Part shown: piece by piece, positions 1 through 8,795 of the stretch
Numbering within the stretch: position 1 is the first letter of the stretch
Layout of the letters: every line of letters begins with the position of its first letter
NCBI GenBank assembly: GCA_023663865.1
Contig: JAMPGU010000020.1
Span: 1-42,499, forward strand
Source of the DNA: Clostridium sp.
Lineage (GTDB): Bacteria; Bacillota; Clostridia; Oscillospirales; Acutalibacteraceae
Direction: 5' to 3'
DNA length: 42,499 nt
Notes under the pieces: model-generated
Databases searched by the model: none
Told to the model about the DNA's origin: nothing
What the model saw: the letters and a program-made list of their open reading frames with translations, nothing else
Translations under genes and position numbers: made by a program

Positions 1-2120
1 TTGACGACAATGGAATTACCATTTTCGGAACAAGTGCGCAGTCCATAGATGTTGCTGAGGACAGAGAAAAATTTGATGCTCTTTTGGAGCGCTTTGGTAT
101 ATTCAGACCAAAGGGTGAAAGTGTTATGACACTGGAGCAGGCATTAGTCTCTGCCAACAGACTTGGCTATCCGGTACTTCTTCGTCCTTCCTATGTAATC
201 GGCGGACAAAATATGACCATTGCCTACACCGATGATGATGTAGAGCAGTATATGGATATCATTCTGGCGCAGGGTATTGAAAACCCTGTACTTGTTGACA
301 AATATATGATGGGAACTGAGCTTGAGGTTGACTGCATCAGTGACGGCACAGATGTACTGATTCCCGGAATTATGGAGCATATTGAAAGAGCGGGCGTACA
401 TTCAGGCGACTCCATTGCGGTTTATCCGCCCTACAATCTGAATGATATGATGCTGGAAAAGATATGCGATATTTCAGAAAAGCTGGCTCTTTCCCTCGGC
501 ACTAAGGGTTTGGTAAATATCCAGTATTTGATTTATCAAAATGAGCTTTACGTTATTGAGGTAAATCCAAGAGCATCAAGAACAATTCCTTATATAAGCA
601 AGGTTACCGGTGTACCAATGGTAGAGCTGGCAACAAAAATTATGGTTGGTTCAAGCTTGAAAGAGCTTGGTTTTGGCACGGGACTTTACCGTACCCCACC
701 GTATTATGCTGTTAAGGTTCCTGTATTCAGCTTTGAAAAGCTCAACGATGTTAACTCCAAGCTTGGCCCTGAAATGAAGTCCACCGGTGAAGTACTGGGT
801 GTCGGAAAGAATCTGAATGAGGCATTATTTAAAGGACTTGTATCCGCCGGATTTAAAACAGATTTTCACAGGAAAGACAATCACGGCGTTCTCATTACAG
901 TCACAAAGCAGGATAGATTTGAAATTGTAAATCTTGCGAAAAAGCTGGATGATTTGGGTGCGAAAATCTGGGCTACACCGGAAACAGCAAAAGCAATTGA
1001 AAGTCTCGGCATTGAGGTATCGGTTGTAAACAAGCTGCGTGAGGATAATTCCATTATGGATTTGGTAGAAAGCGGTCAGCTGGATTATATTGTATACACC
1101 GGCAAGAGTGATAAAAAATCCATTGCCGATTATATAAAGCTTCACAACCGTGCGAACCAGCTTGGCATCGCCACGATAACCTCCCTTGATACAGCAAACG
1201 CAATTGCCGATATCATTGCTTCACGCTACAAGGAAACGAACACAGAGCTTGTTGATATAAACAATATGAGAGACAGCAAGGGTATCCTGAAATTTTCTAA
1301 AATGGAGGGTACAGGTGACGATTACATTTTCTTCAACAATCAGTGCGGTATCATCACCTGCCCTGAAAGCTTTGCTATAGAATTCAGTGACAGACATACC
1401 GGCATTGGCGGAGACGGAATTGTTTTGATAGAGGAAAGTCAAATTGCAGATGCGAAGATGCGTATATTCAATATTGACGGCTCCGAAGGCAGAATGGCAG
1501 GAAATTCCATAAGATGCGTGGGTAAATATCTATACGATAATGATATCGTGAAAAAGAATGAAATGGATATCGAAACTGCCTCCGGCGTCAGACACCTGTC
1601 CCTGTTCACCAGAAACAGCAAGGTATCCTCAGTCACAGTCAATATGGGCAAGGCTGAGCTCAAGCCCGAAAATATTCCTGTACTTGCACAGGGTGACAAG
1701 GTGATTGACTATCCTGCAGTAATCGGCAAAAAGGAAACAAATATCAACTGCTGTGCTATTGGTAATCCACACTGTGTTGTATTTGTGGATAATGTTGATA
1801 AGGTAAATGCTGCAGAAATCGGACCACAGTTTGAAAATGCAGATATCTTCCCGGAAAGAATTAACACTGAATTTGTAAGAGTTGTTAATTCCACTACACT
1901 TAAAATGCGGGTATGGGAGCGAGGCAACGGAGAAACGCCTGCCTGCGGAACAGGTGCCTGCGCCGCTGTTATATGCGCTGTAGAAAATGGCTACTGCAGC
2001 AAGGGTGAAAATATTACCGTTAAGGTAAAGGGCGGAGATTTGATTGTGAATTATACAGATGAAGGTGTTACACTGACCGGTGACTGTAATCTTGTATATA
2101 AAGGTGAAATAGAATATTAA
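1..2120 (+). CDS. carB-dapF: Carbamoyl-phosphate synthase large subunit (C-terminal part) fused to diaminopimelate epimerase; 5' partial
   Basis: The frame is open from base 3 and continues without a stop to 2120. Up to about 1265 it reads as the second half of CarB: the carbamoyl-phosphate-forming ATP-grasp domain (EHIERAGVHSGDS motif near 380-410) and the MGS-like regulatory domain (about 870-1240). CarB makes carbamoyl phosphate for pyrimidine and arginine synthesis. From about 1266 the same frame reads as DapF, which interconverts LL- and meso-diaminopimelate for lysine and peptidoglycan: FSKMEGTGDDY start motif, HTGIGGDG, and ETPACGTGACA carrying the second catalytic Cys. The first catalytic Cys of DapF is Ala here (MAGNSIRC instead of QCGNGARC). 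An ATG at 1266 could start a free DapF, but no ribosome binding site precedes it and CarB has no stop. The fusion is seen; whether the product is cleaved or bifunctional is unknown. Confidence 0.9.
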   Translation, partial: DDNGITIFGTSAQSIDVAEDREKFDALLERFGIFRPKGESVMTLEQALVSANRLGYPVLLRPSYVIGGQNMTIAYTDDDVEQYMDIILAQGIENPVLVDKYMMGTELEVDCISDGTDVLIPGIMEHIERAGVHSGDSIAVYPPYNLNDMMLEKICDISEKLALSLGTKGLVNIQYLIYQNELYVIEVNPRASRTIPYISKVTGVPMVELATKIMVGSSLKELGFGTGLYRTPPYYAVKVPVFSFEKLNDVNSKLGPEMKSTGEVLGVGKNLNEALFKGLVSAGFKTDFHRKDNHGVLITVTKQDRFEIVNLAKKLDDLGAKIWATPETAKAIESLGIEVSVVNKLREDNSIMDLVESGQLDYIVYTGKSDKKSIADYIKLHNRANQLGIATITSLDTANAIADIIASRYKETNTELVDINNMRDSKGILKFSKMEGTGDDYIFFNNQCGIITCPESFAIEFSDRHTGIGGDGIVLIEESQIADAKMRIFNIDGSEGRMAGNSIRCVGKYLYDNDIVKKNEMDIETASGVRHLSLFTRNSKVSSVTVNMGKAELKPENIPVLAQGDKVIDYPAVIGKKETNINCCAIGNPHCVVFVDNVDKVNAAEIGPQFENADIFPERINTEFVRVVNSTTLKMRVWERGNGETPACGTGACAAVICAVENGYCSKGENITVKVKGGDLIVNYTDEGVTLTGDCNLVYKGEIEY

Positions 2121-2176
2121 TAGTATTGTATTCGCCTATTCAGTCAAAGCTATGACAAATAAATAAAAGCATTATA

Positions 2177-2212
2177 AAAGGCTTGCAGTTATCAGTTTAA
2201 CTGCAAGCCTTT
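2177..2212. terminator. Bidirectional hairpin terminator between carB-dapF and the BMP lipoprotein gene
   Basis: Perfect 14-bp arms at 2177-2190 and 2199-2212 enclose an 8-base loop. The arms begin with AAA and end with TTT, so the hairpin can end both convergent transcripts. Confidence 0.8.
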
Positions 2213-2253
2213 CGCTTTATATTATATATAATGTAATAAATCGTGTATCTTAA

Positions 2254-4107
2254 TTATTTCTTGAACTGTACGCTATCCAAAAACCATCCGTCAAGAGTAA
2301 GGCATTTTGATGGCTTCTTCTCATTAAATACAAGGCAGAAATCATATCCTGCGCCCTCCTGCACCTGAGTCAGCTCAATTTCATTATCGGCAAGCGCCTT
2401 ATACACTGCGTCATACTGCTTTTGAATATCCTCATTTTCTGAAACAAAGGTAGCATAAATACCATCTGTTGAACAGTTCGCTATATTCGGAGATCCGCCC
2501 TTGAAATCAGCAAGGCAGTCCTTAATTGCTTCACCGTAATTCTTAACGATAGTGGTATAAGCATCCTTATTATTTTCTCCGGCAGAAATTACGTTTTGAT
2601 TATAATCGTAATTCCATTTCGCTGTGTATGCAGACTGTGACATTTCACTGCCGCCGTTGAAAATTGTGTTTACACCCTGATTGTACATTGCTTCACATAC
2701 AGAAGCAAATCTGTCTACCATTTCAAAGCTTGTATTCCAGTAGAATTCATTTTCCATAGCAATACCGGTACCGAGACCATAGCTGTCCTCATTTGACCAA
2801 TGAGAGAACATATATCCCTCAGCAGGAAGTGCTGCTGCAAGCTCTACCTTATCTCCGGCTACATAGGAGCCTGAGCCAGTGGAGTCACCGGTGCCGCCCT
2901 CGCCTGTTACTACAGTAACATTAAAGGTTGGATTTTCAGACGCAGCATATACAGGAACAAGCGTGATATCCGCATCCTTAACAGCAACCCAGATTTCCTT
3001 AGAGGTTAAATCTGTATCACCCAAATCTGCAGTTGTATCCCAATGGTCAAACACCATACCTCTTTCAGCTACAGGTGCTGTAACAGATACACCGCCGTCA
3101 ACAGCAACGCCGTACTGTGCAAATGGTGTTTTGCCATCCTCACACATAACAGTTACATTCTTATAATCGCCTTCAATGTCCTTGTATACAGCAGTAATTG
3201 TAGCATCGCACTTTTCAACAACAAGATTCATAGAGGACTCTTTCTCTGAGGAAATATTAACCTTCTTATCCTTAACGCCCTCAGTATCACTCTTAACCTC
3301 CCAGTGATCAAACACCTGACCAACAGGAGCAGAATCGGCAGTGATTGTAACATTGCTGCCCTCTGTGTATGTACCTGAGCCTATACCATTCTCAACCTTA
3401 ATAACATAAGTTGTTTCATCTGACTCAGAAACAGGCTTGTAGCAAGCAGTAATGGTAAAGTCATAGTCATAATCAATAAGTGCTGAATTGTAATCTGCCC
3501 ACTGTACTGTAGTAGGAACACCAAGTGTATCGGCAGCATATGCAGCACCCTGAACAAAGCCTGCACCATATGCAGCAGACTCCTTAGATTTTACATCGCC
3601 GAAATAACCAAGCTGTGTATTTCCGTTGATTACAGAAATATAACCTGCAAGGAAACCGCTCTGCAGACAATCAAAGGATACGCACATTACATTGCCGAGA
3701 TAGCTGTCAATATCACTGTCAGCAGAATGTGGGATTGCATCAACCAAAATAAACTTTAAATCCGGATAAGAATTTGCAATCTCATATGCAGGAACAGCAA
3801 ATTCATTTCCCGGCAGCACTATGAACTGTGCACCGTTCTTTGCTGACAATTCTACATATTTCTCAACATTTTCGGTGGTAATTTTATCATTATCAAGCAC
3901 TGGCTGATAATAACGGCAGGTCAGACCATTCTCATCAGCATAGGAAGATATACCCTCCCAGGCACTTTGATTATAGCCGCCGTCTTTAATTGTTCCGCCA
4001 TTGGTAATAAGAACAATATCACTTTTTAGCTCGTCCTGCTTCGCACAGCCTACAAAAACGCCGCATACTAAAACAAGACACAACAATACCGAAATAATCT
4101 TTTTCAT
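2254..4107 (-). CDS. BMP/PnrA-family nucleoside-binding lipoprotein with inserted InlB-like repeats
   Basis: 617 aa. The start chosen is ATG at 4107, nine codons inside the longest frame, because GGAGG lies 6 bases upstream and the signal peptide begins there (MKKIISVLL, lipobox FVGC, Cys21). Residues about 30-205 match the N-lobe of BMP family (PnrA/Med) solute-binding proteins: ITNGGTIKDGGYNQSAWEG, then DSYLGNVMCVSFDCLQSGFLAG split in two lobes. Residues about 207-455 are at least three copies of a beta-repeat of the InlB B-repeat type, each with a VFDHW or MFSHW core. The BMP fold resumes at FYWNTSFEMVDRF and runs to the C-terminus. Usual family length is about 350 aa, so the insert explains the excess. 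Family role: captures purine nucleosides for an ABC importer. The divergent nucleoside salvage operon supports this. No permease genes are in the window. Confidence 0.88.
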   Translation of the reverse strand: MKKIISVLLCLVLVCGVFVGCAKQDELKSDIVLITNGGTIKDGGYNQSAWEGISSYADENGLTCRYYQPVLDNDKITTENVEKYVELSAKNGAQFIVLPGNEFAVPAYEIANSYPDLKFILVDAIPHSADSDIDSYLGNVMCVSFDCLQSGFLAGYISVINGNTQLGYFGDVKSKESAAYGAGFVQGAAYAADTLGVPTTVQWADYNSALIDYDYDFTITACYKPVSESDETTYVIKVENGIGSGTYTEGSNVTITADSAPVGQVFDHWEVKSDTEGVKDKKVNISSEKESSMNLVVEKCDATITAVYKDIEGDYKNVTVMCEDGKTPFAQYGVAVDGGVSVTAPVAERGMVFDHWDTTADLGDTDLTSKEIWVAVKDADITLVPVYAASENPTFNVTVVTGEGGTGDSTGSGSYVAGDKVELAAALPAEGYMFSHWSNEDSYGLGTGIAMENEFYWNTSFEMVDRFASVCEAMYNQGVNTIFNGGSEMSQSAYTAKWNYDYNQNVISAGENNKDAYTTIVKNYGEAIKDCLADFKGGSPNIANCSTDGIYATFVSENEDIQKQYDAVYKALADNEIELTQVQEGAGYDFCLVFNEKKPSKCLTLDGWFLDSVQFKK

Positions 4108-4163
4108 AGCTTTCCTCCAAAAAGATATTATCACTAGATTATAATATCAAAAAACAATAAATA

Positions 4164-4193
4164 TTGCAATAGCAATTTATTGATTTATATAAT
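4164..4193 (+). promoter_or_regulatory. Promoter of the punA-mtnA-mtaD operon
   Basis: TTGCAA at 4164-4169, an 18-base spacer and a perfect TATAAT at 4188-4193, followed by GAGGTGAGG just before the punA ATG at 4228. The 120-base space is shared with the divergent lipoprotein gene, which has a possible TATAAT at 4138-4143 on the minus strand without a clear -35. Confidence 0.6.
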
Positions 4194-4227
4194 AAAAACA
4201 ATTATAATAAGGATTGAGGTGAGGCAA

Positions 4228-5031
4228 ATGTTAGAAAAAGAGCTGGAATACATAAGAGCAAAAACGGATTTCACACCTGAAATTGCGCTTGTTTTAGGCA
4301 GCGGACTTGGAGATATTGCTGATGAAATGGAACAGGAGCTTGTTATTCCATATGAAGACATACCTGATTTTCCGGTTTCAACTGCACCCGGTCATAAAGG
4401 CAGATTTATATTCGGAACACTAAACGGCAAAAAGGTTGCGGCAATGCAGGGACGCGTTCATTTGTATGAGGGATATTCTCCTACTGAAATTGTAAAGCCA
4501 ATAAGACTGCTTAAACAACTCGGAGCAAAAACATTATTTCTTACCAATGCTGCCGGCGGAATAAACAGCAGCTTCCATGTCGGTGATTTTATGGTACTGA
4601 AGGATCATATATCCTCCTTTGTACCATCCGCACTGACAGGAAAAAACGATGACAGTATCGGTGTTCGCTTTCCTGATATGAGCGAGGTTTACTCCGATTC
4701 ACTGAATAGAATTATTTTTAAGACAGCAGAAGAATGCGCAATTGAAGTCAAAAGCGGTGTTTATCTTCAATTCAGAGGTCCTAACTTTGAAACCCCTGCT
4801 GAAATACAAATGGCAAAAATCATCGGTGCTGATGCGGTTGGTATGAGTACGGCTATTGAAGCCCAGGCAGCAAAGCACTGCGGATTTGAGGTATGTGCCA
4901 TCAGCTTGATATCAAACCTCGCCTGCGGTATAAGCAAAACACCGATAACCAGCGAAGAGGTTGAGGAAACTGCCGCAAGAGTTGCACCGCAGTTCAGAAA
5001 ATTAATTAAGGAAGCAATTGGTAACTTTTAA
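4228..5031 (+). CDS. punA: Purine nucleoside phosphorylase (trimeric PNP/MTAP family)
   Basis: 267 aa. ATG at 4228 is preferred over upstream codons because GAGGTGAGG precedes it. It phosphorolyses purine nucleosides to base and pentose-1-phosphate in the cytoplasm. Visible family motifs are GSGLG (Ser26), PGHKGRF (His56) and [10 protein letters not shown] (His78) for phosphate, GPNFETPAE (Glu188) and SLISN (Asn230) for the purine. Asn at the last position is the 6-oxopurine (PNP) signature rather than the Asp of MTA phosphorylases. The residue matching the 5'-hydroxyl contact His257 of human PNP (THEEV/NHEEV context) is Ser242 here (ITSEEV). Its stop overlaps the mtnA start by one base, so both are coupled. 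I infer possible activity on 5'-modified inosines such as methylthioinosine. Confidence 0.92.
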   Translation: MLEKELEYIRAKTDFTPEIALVLGSGLGDIADEMEQELVIPYEDIPDFPVSTAPGHKGRFIFGTLNGKKVAAMQGRVHLYEGYSPTEIVKPIRLLKQLGAKTLFLTNAAGGINSSFHVGDFMVLKDHISSFVPSALTGKNDDSIGVRFPDMSEVYSDSLNRIIFKTAEECAIEVKSGVYLQFRGPNFETPAEIQMAKIIGADAVGMSTAIEAQAAKHCGFEVCAISLISNLACGISKTPITSEEVEETAARVAPQFRKLIKEAIGNF

Positions 5032-6008
5032 TGGAAAATCTAAAATTCACCGGCACAAAGCTGATTATACTTGATCAAACACTTTTACCAAACGAGGAAA
5101 AGTGGGTAGAAATAGAAAATAAGGAGCAGGCTTATTATGCCATAAAAACACTTATGGTCCGGGGCGCTCCTGCTATCGGAATTTTTGCAGGATATGCTAT
5201 GGCACTTTTCGCAAAGGACAATGATATATATGAATTAAAAAAGTATTTAGACGCTTCACGCCCCACGGCTGTAAATTTAAGCTGGGCTACCGAAAGAATT
5301 GTCAAGGCATATGAGGACGGAAAAAATCTCATTGATGAGGCTGTTTCCATACATACGGAAGATATAGAAATGTGCCGAAAAATAAGCGAATACGGTCTTT
5401 CACTTTTAAAGGACGGAGACGGAATACTGACCCACTGCAATGCAGGTGAGCTGGCTGCCAGCAGATACGGCACAGGTCTTGGTCCGTTGATTCTCGGAAA
5501 GGAAAAGGGCTACAATTTCAAGGTATTCAGTGATGAAACAAGACCTCTGCTGCAGGGAGCCAGATTAACCAGCTACGAGCTTGAAAAAGCAGGGATAGAC
5601 GTAACCTTGATATGTGACAATATGGCAAGCCTTGTTATGAAAAAGGGGCTGATTCAGGCAGTACTTGTCGGCTGTGACAGAGTGGCAGCAAATGGTGACA
5701 CCGCTAATAAAATCGGAACCTCTTGTGTTGCGATACTTGCAAAGCATTATGGAATTCCGTTTTATGTTCTTGGCCCCTACTCCACCATCGACTTTGCTTG
5801 TGAAACAGGAGAGGACATAGAAATTGAGCTTAGAGACAGCGAGGAAATCAAAGAAAAATTCTTTGCAAAGCCTACCGCTTTGGCTGAGACGAAATGCTTC
5901 AATCCTGCATTTGATGTGACGGATCATTCACTGATTACAGCCATTATTACAGACAAGGGCATCGCCCGCCCTCCATTTAACAAAAGCCTGAAGGAGATGC
6001 TGAAATGA
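5031..6008 (+). CDS. mtnA: S-methyl-5-thioribose-1-phosphate isomerase
   Basis: 325 aa. It belongs to the MtnA/eIF2B-like family and isomerises methylthioribose-1-phosphate (and in some organisms 5-deoxyribose-1-phosphate) to the ribulose form. Motifs seen are [30 protein letters not shown] (catalytic Cys), [14 protein letters not shown] and [17 protein letters not shown] (catalytic Asp). The ATG overlaps the punA stop by one base (TAATG), and its own end overlaps mtaD by four bases (ATGA), so all three genes are translated together. None of the usual downstream enzymes, such as an aldolase or MtnB, is in this window. Confidence 0.93.
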   Translation: MENLKFTGTKLIILDQTLLPNEEKWVEIENKEQAYYAIKTLMVRGAPAIGIFAGYAMALFAKDNDIYELKKYLDASRPTAVNLSWATERIVKAYEDGKNLIDEAVSIHTEDIEMCRKISEYGLSLLKDGDGILTHCNAGELAASRYGTGLGPLILGKEKGYNFKVFSDETRPLLQGARLTSYELEKAGIDVTLICDNMASLVMKKGLIQAVLVGCDRVAANGDTANKIGTSCVAILAKHYGIPFYVLGPYSTIDFACETGEDIEIELRDSEEIKEKFFAKPTALAETKCFNPAFDVTDHSLITAIITDKGIARPPFNKSLKEMLK

Positions 6009-7273
6009 TTAGATTTTTTAACGGCCGAGTATTAAAGCTTGGCGGAGACTTTCAAATAACCAACGAAGAGGTTTGGGTTGAGGGAAGCAAAATAATATAT
6101 GTGGGCAATGAAAAAAACACAGACGATATTTCCTTTGAAAGAGAAATTAATCTGAACGGCAATTTGCTTATGCCCAGCTTTAAAAATGCCCACACCCATT
6201 CAGCTATGACCTTTGGCAGAAGCTTCAGCGATGATATGCCCTTGCAGGAATGGCTATATGATAAAATCTTTCCGCTTGAGGACAAGCTGACAGCGGAGGA
6301 TGTATATAAGCTGTCAAAGATTGCTTTTTTGGAATATCTGAGCAGTGGTACATCCGCCTGCTTTGATATGTACTATTTCCCGCAGGCAATGGCAAAAGCC
6401 AGTGTTGAAATGGGCTTTCGCACTGTTATGTGCGGAGCTGTAAATAATTTTAAGGAATCTGTTGCACTGCTTGAAGAATATTATAATACCTATAATAATT
6501 ATCACGAGCTTATCAGCTATCAGCTGGGATTTCATGCAGAATACACAACAGATAAAGCGATTATGAAAGGCATTGCAAAGCTGGCTGAAAAATATAAAGC
6601 ACCTGTTTTTATGCACTCCAGCGAAACCATGAGCGAAACCCAAAACTGCATTAATGCGTACAATAAAACACCGACAGAGCTTTTTGATAAACTCGGACTG
6701 TTTAACTACGGCGGCGGTGCTTTTCATAGCGTATGGGTAGATGACAGAGATCTCGACATTTATAAAAAGCGAGGCGTATACGCTGTTATCAATTCAGGAT
6801 CCAACTGCAAGCTGGCATCCGGAGTAGCACCTGTTGCAAAAATGATAGATAAAGGAATTCACCTTGCAATCGGTACTGACGGACCCAGCTCAAACAATGC
6901 ACTTGATATGTTCAGAGAAATGTATCTGACCTGTGTTTTGCAGAAAATAAAAAATCAGGACGCAGCCTCCGCCGATGCCAACAAGGTGCTGGAGATGGCA
7001 ACAACAGGCTCTGCAAGGTGTATGGGACTGGGTCACTGCGACTGTATCGCAGAGGGCAAAACCGCAGATTTGATTGTAATTGATTTGAACAAACCGAATA
7101 TGCAGCCTATACATAATATTAGCAAAAATCTTGTTTACAGCGGTTCTAAGGATAATGTTAAGCTGACGATGGTCAACGGAAAAATACGATATGAAAACGG
7201 AGAATTCCCGGGACAGGATATAGAAAAAATTTACAGCGAAGCAAACGAAGTTGTAAAACGAATAACAGAGTAA
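6005..7273 (+). CDS. mtaD: MtaD-type amidohydrolase (methylthioadenosine / S-adenosylhomocysteine / 5'-deoxyadenosine deaminase)
   Basis: 422 aa metal-dependent hydrolase of the amidohydrolase superfamily. Metal and catalytic positions are present: HTH at 63-65, FHAEY at His177, HSSE at His204, FHSVW at His241 and GTDGPSSNN with Asp292. The DDMPLQEWL stretch after the HTH motif is typical of the MtaD/SsnA/TrzA branch. Known members deaminate MTA, SAH or 5'-deoxyadenosine to inosine analogues. Placement behind a PNP and MtnA argues for MTA or 5'-deoxyadenosine rather than guanine or chlorohydrolase-type substrates. The start overlaps mtnA by four bases. A strong terminator follows. Confidence 0.85.
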   Translation: MIRFFNGRVLKLGGDFQITNEEVWVEGSKIIYVGNEKNTDDISFEREINLNGNLLMPSFKNAHTHSAMTFGRSFSDDMPLQEWLYDKIFPLEDKLTAEDVYKLSKIAFLEYLSSGTSACFDMYYFPQAMAKASVEMGFRTVMCGAVNNFKESVALLEEYYNTYNNYHELISYQLGFHAEYTTDKAIMKGIAKLAEKYKAPVFMHSSETMSETQNCINAYNKTPTELFDKLGLFNYGGGAFHSVWVDDRDLDIYKKRGVYAVINSGSNCKLASGVAPVAKMIDKGIHLAIGTDGPSSNNALDMFREMYLTCVLQKIKNQDAASADANKVLEMATTGSARCMGLGHCDCIAEGKTADLIVIDLNKPNMQPIHNISKNLVYSGSKDNVKLTMVNGKIRYENGEFPGQDIEKIYSEANEVVKRITE

Positions 7274-7284
7274 ATTAAACGCTA

Positions 7285-7332
7285 AAAACACCCTGTTGTT
7301 GTGAATAATTAATCACAACAACAGGGTGTTTT
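7285..7332. terminator. Terminator after mtaD, usable in both directions
   Basis: Perfect 20-bp arms at 7285-7304 and 7313-7332 with an 8-base loop. The arms start with AAAA and end with TTTT, so the hairpin also serves the small secreted protein gene converging from the other side. Confidence 0.9.
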
Positions 7333-7340
7333 ATTATTCT

Positions 7341-7808
7341 TTATGAACATACACCTGTATTACTACAAGAAATTGTAATCAACTTATTTACTGTTTTTAC
7401 CGGTATTCCTAAACTATATCTTTTTACTGTAAAATCACCATTTGCCTTGTTACCTTTTTTTGAGGAAACCGCAGAGGTTACTTTCCATCGGTCATTGTAT
7501 ATATTATATGATGTTACCGATTTAGTACAATTAGCAGAACTACCTGTATAATTAAAAGTTCCAGTGACAACAATCCGCCACTCTTTATTATCATTAGAAT
7601 CATAATAAATTAAAGATTTTGACTTAGTCGTTGTTTTTGTTGCCATTGTTGATATAACATTAGATGTGATTTCTGTAACAATATAACTACCATCTTCAAA
7701 ATATTCAACATCAGTTTCCGTAACAATTCTATCATTTCCTAAGGCTGTAGTCGGAAACATTGCTAAAATCATTATAATTGTTAAAAGTAAAATAAATAAT
7801 CTTTTCAT
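7341..7808 (-). CDS. Small secreted protein of unknown function
   Basis: 155 aa. An N-terminal signal peptide is evident (KRLFILLLTIIMILAMFPTTALG, cleavage probably near residue 24). The mature part is Ser/Thr/Asn rich, predicted beta-rich, and has only three Cys residues (SSANCTK and the C-terminal SCSNTGVCS). No catalytic motif is recognised. It is the last gene of a PadR-HAAS-secreted protein operon, and its start overlaps the HAAS gene by four bases. Composition is clearly more A+T rich than in the neighbouring purine operon. I do not recognise the function; small beta-sandwich secreted proteins with similar SGSSATC-like cores occur in clostridia without assigned roles. Confidence 0.75.
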   Translation of the reverse strand: MKRLFILLLTIIMILAMFPTTALGNDRIVTETDVEYFEDGSYIVTEITSNVISTMATKTTTKSKSLIYYDSNDNKEWRIVVTGTFNYTGSSANCTKSVTSYNIYNDRWKVTSAVSSKKGNKANGDFTVKRYSLGIPVKTVNKLITISCSNTGVCS

Positions 7809-8227
7809 TCTGTATCATTTCCTACACTTTCAGCTATTATTCCTTCTGCCGGAAAACCATCCTCAATTTCTTCAACCATATATCCCGTATTGGAAATATG
7901 TCCATCAATGATACTAATAGTAACTCCAACTGCCCAAATTAACAATGCACAGATAATACCAATAATAAGTATTCTGCTTATATTCATTTTTCTTTTAATC
8001 TCTTTTATATCTGCGTCCTCAAAAAACGCTTTAGCTATATCTCGCGGCGTTCCAAAGTGCTTGTACACATCTTCTATATTGTTAACAGAATTATTTTCCA
8101 TATAGTCAAAAATATCATTTTTTAAATCATGAATAAACTTTCGTCTGGTTTTCCAGTCGCAAATAATAAATGATTTTACAGTCTTTAAATAATTATTTAT
8201 CTCTTTATTGAGATTTTTATCTATCAT
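7805..8227 (-). CDS. HAAS-domain membrane protein (DUF1700/DUF6120-like), PadR partner
   Basis: 140 aa. Residues about 1-80 form an alpha-helical HAAS-like signalling domain (NYLKTVKSF, then YKHFGTPRDIAKAF near 55-68, the usual FGTPEEIA motif). A single membrane segment follows at about 84-107 (ILIIGIICALLIWAVGVTI), then a short acidic extracytoplasmic tail. HAAS domains are typically encoded directly after PadR-type regulators and are thought to link membrane state to the regulator. Four-base overlaps on both sides (ATGA) indicate translational coupling with PadR and with the secreted protein. Confidence 0.78.
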   Translation of the reverse strand: MIDKNLNKEINNYLKTVKSFIICDWKTRRKFIHDLKNDIFDYMENNSVNNIEDVYKHFGTPRDIAKAFFEDADIKEIKRKMNISRILIIGIICALLIWAVGVTISIIDGHISNTGYMVEEIEDGFPAEGIIAESVGNDTE

Positions 8228-8574
8228 GTATTATTATCCTCCGTTTTTCTATCAAGAATTTTACTAATACTGTTTATAATCGCATCATAATCAGACAATA
8301 TTTCATTATAATATTTCTTACCTTTTTCCTCAAGGTGATAGTATCTTCTTGTGCGACGTTTTCCAACTTGTATTGTATAATCACTGATAAAACCTGATTC
8401 TGTCAAACGATATAGTATAGGATATAACGACCCTTCCAGCATTGTATAAACGCCATTACTTTTTTTAGAAAAAGCCTGCGTTATTTGGTATCCATATAAA
8501 TCTTCTTTGCTTAGCAAGTACAAAACAAGCATTTCTGCCGTACCGCGTTTAAAATTATCTTGATTTTGTCCCAT
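8224..8574 (-). CDS. PadR-family transcriptional regulator
   Basis: 116 aa winged-helix protein: KRGTAEMLVLYLLSKEDLYGYQI, SLYPILYRLTESGFI and RTRRYYHLEEKGK are the standard PadR motifs, with a short C-terminal helix for dimerisation. First gene of the minus-strand operon, GGTG upstream of the ATG, with its own promoter in the divergent intergenic region. I infer autoregulation and control of the divergent secreted amidase gene. Confidence 0.9.
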   Translation of the reverse strand: MGQNQDNFKRGTAEMLVLYLLSKEDLYGYQITQAFSKKSNGVYTMLEGSLYPILYRLTESGFISDYTIQVGKRRTRRYYHLEEKGKKYYNEILSDYDAIINSISKILDRKTEDNNT

Positions 8575-8601
8575 AATTTCACCATTATATAATTTAGATA
8601 T

Positions 8602-8630
8602 ATTATATCATCAATTATATTTTCTGTAAA
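8602..8630 (-). promoter_or_regulatory. Promoter of the PadR operon
   Basis: Read on the minus strand: TTTACA (8630-8625), 17-base spacer and a perfect TATAAT (8607-8602), 28 bases before the padR-type start. Confidence 0.6.
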
Positions 8631-8652
8631 TACTTTTTCTGCAAATATATTG

Positions 8653-8698
8653 TTGACAAAAATCAAACTGTGTGCTATTGTTAGATTAGCAAATTTGC
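8653..8698 (+). promoter_or_regulatory. Promoter and palindrome upstream of the secreted amidase gene
   Basis: TTGACA at 8653-8658, 17-base spacer, TATTGT at 8676-8681. Immediately downstream, at 8689-8698, is the perfect palindrome GCAAATTTGC, placed where a repressor would block the start of transcription. It is a candidate site for the divergent PadR-type regulator, but this is inference. Confidence 0.55.
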
Positions 8699-8795
8699 AT
8701 TTTTAGACAAAAAATAAGATGATAATAAAATTGATTAAAACCTAATTACATTCGACATCAGAGAAAATTCAATATAAAAAGGAGAATATAAAATT

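Noticed and set aside
2879..3249. Plus-strand frames within the lipoprotein gene
   Set aside because: Shadows of the repeat region on the opposite strand; the minus-strand protein has signal peptide, lipobox and family similarity.
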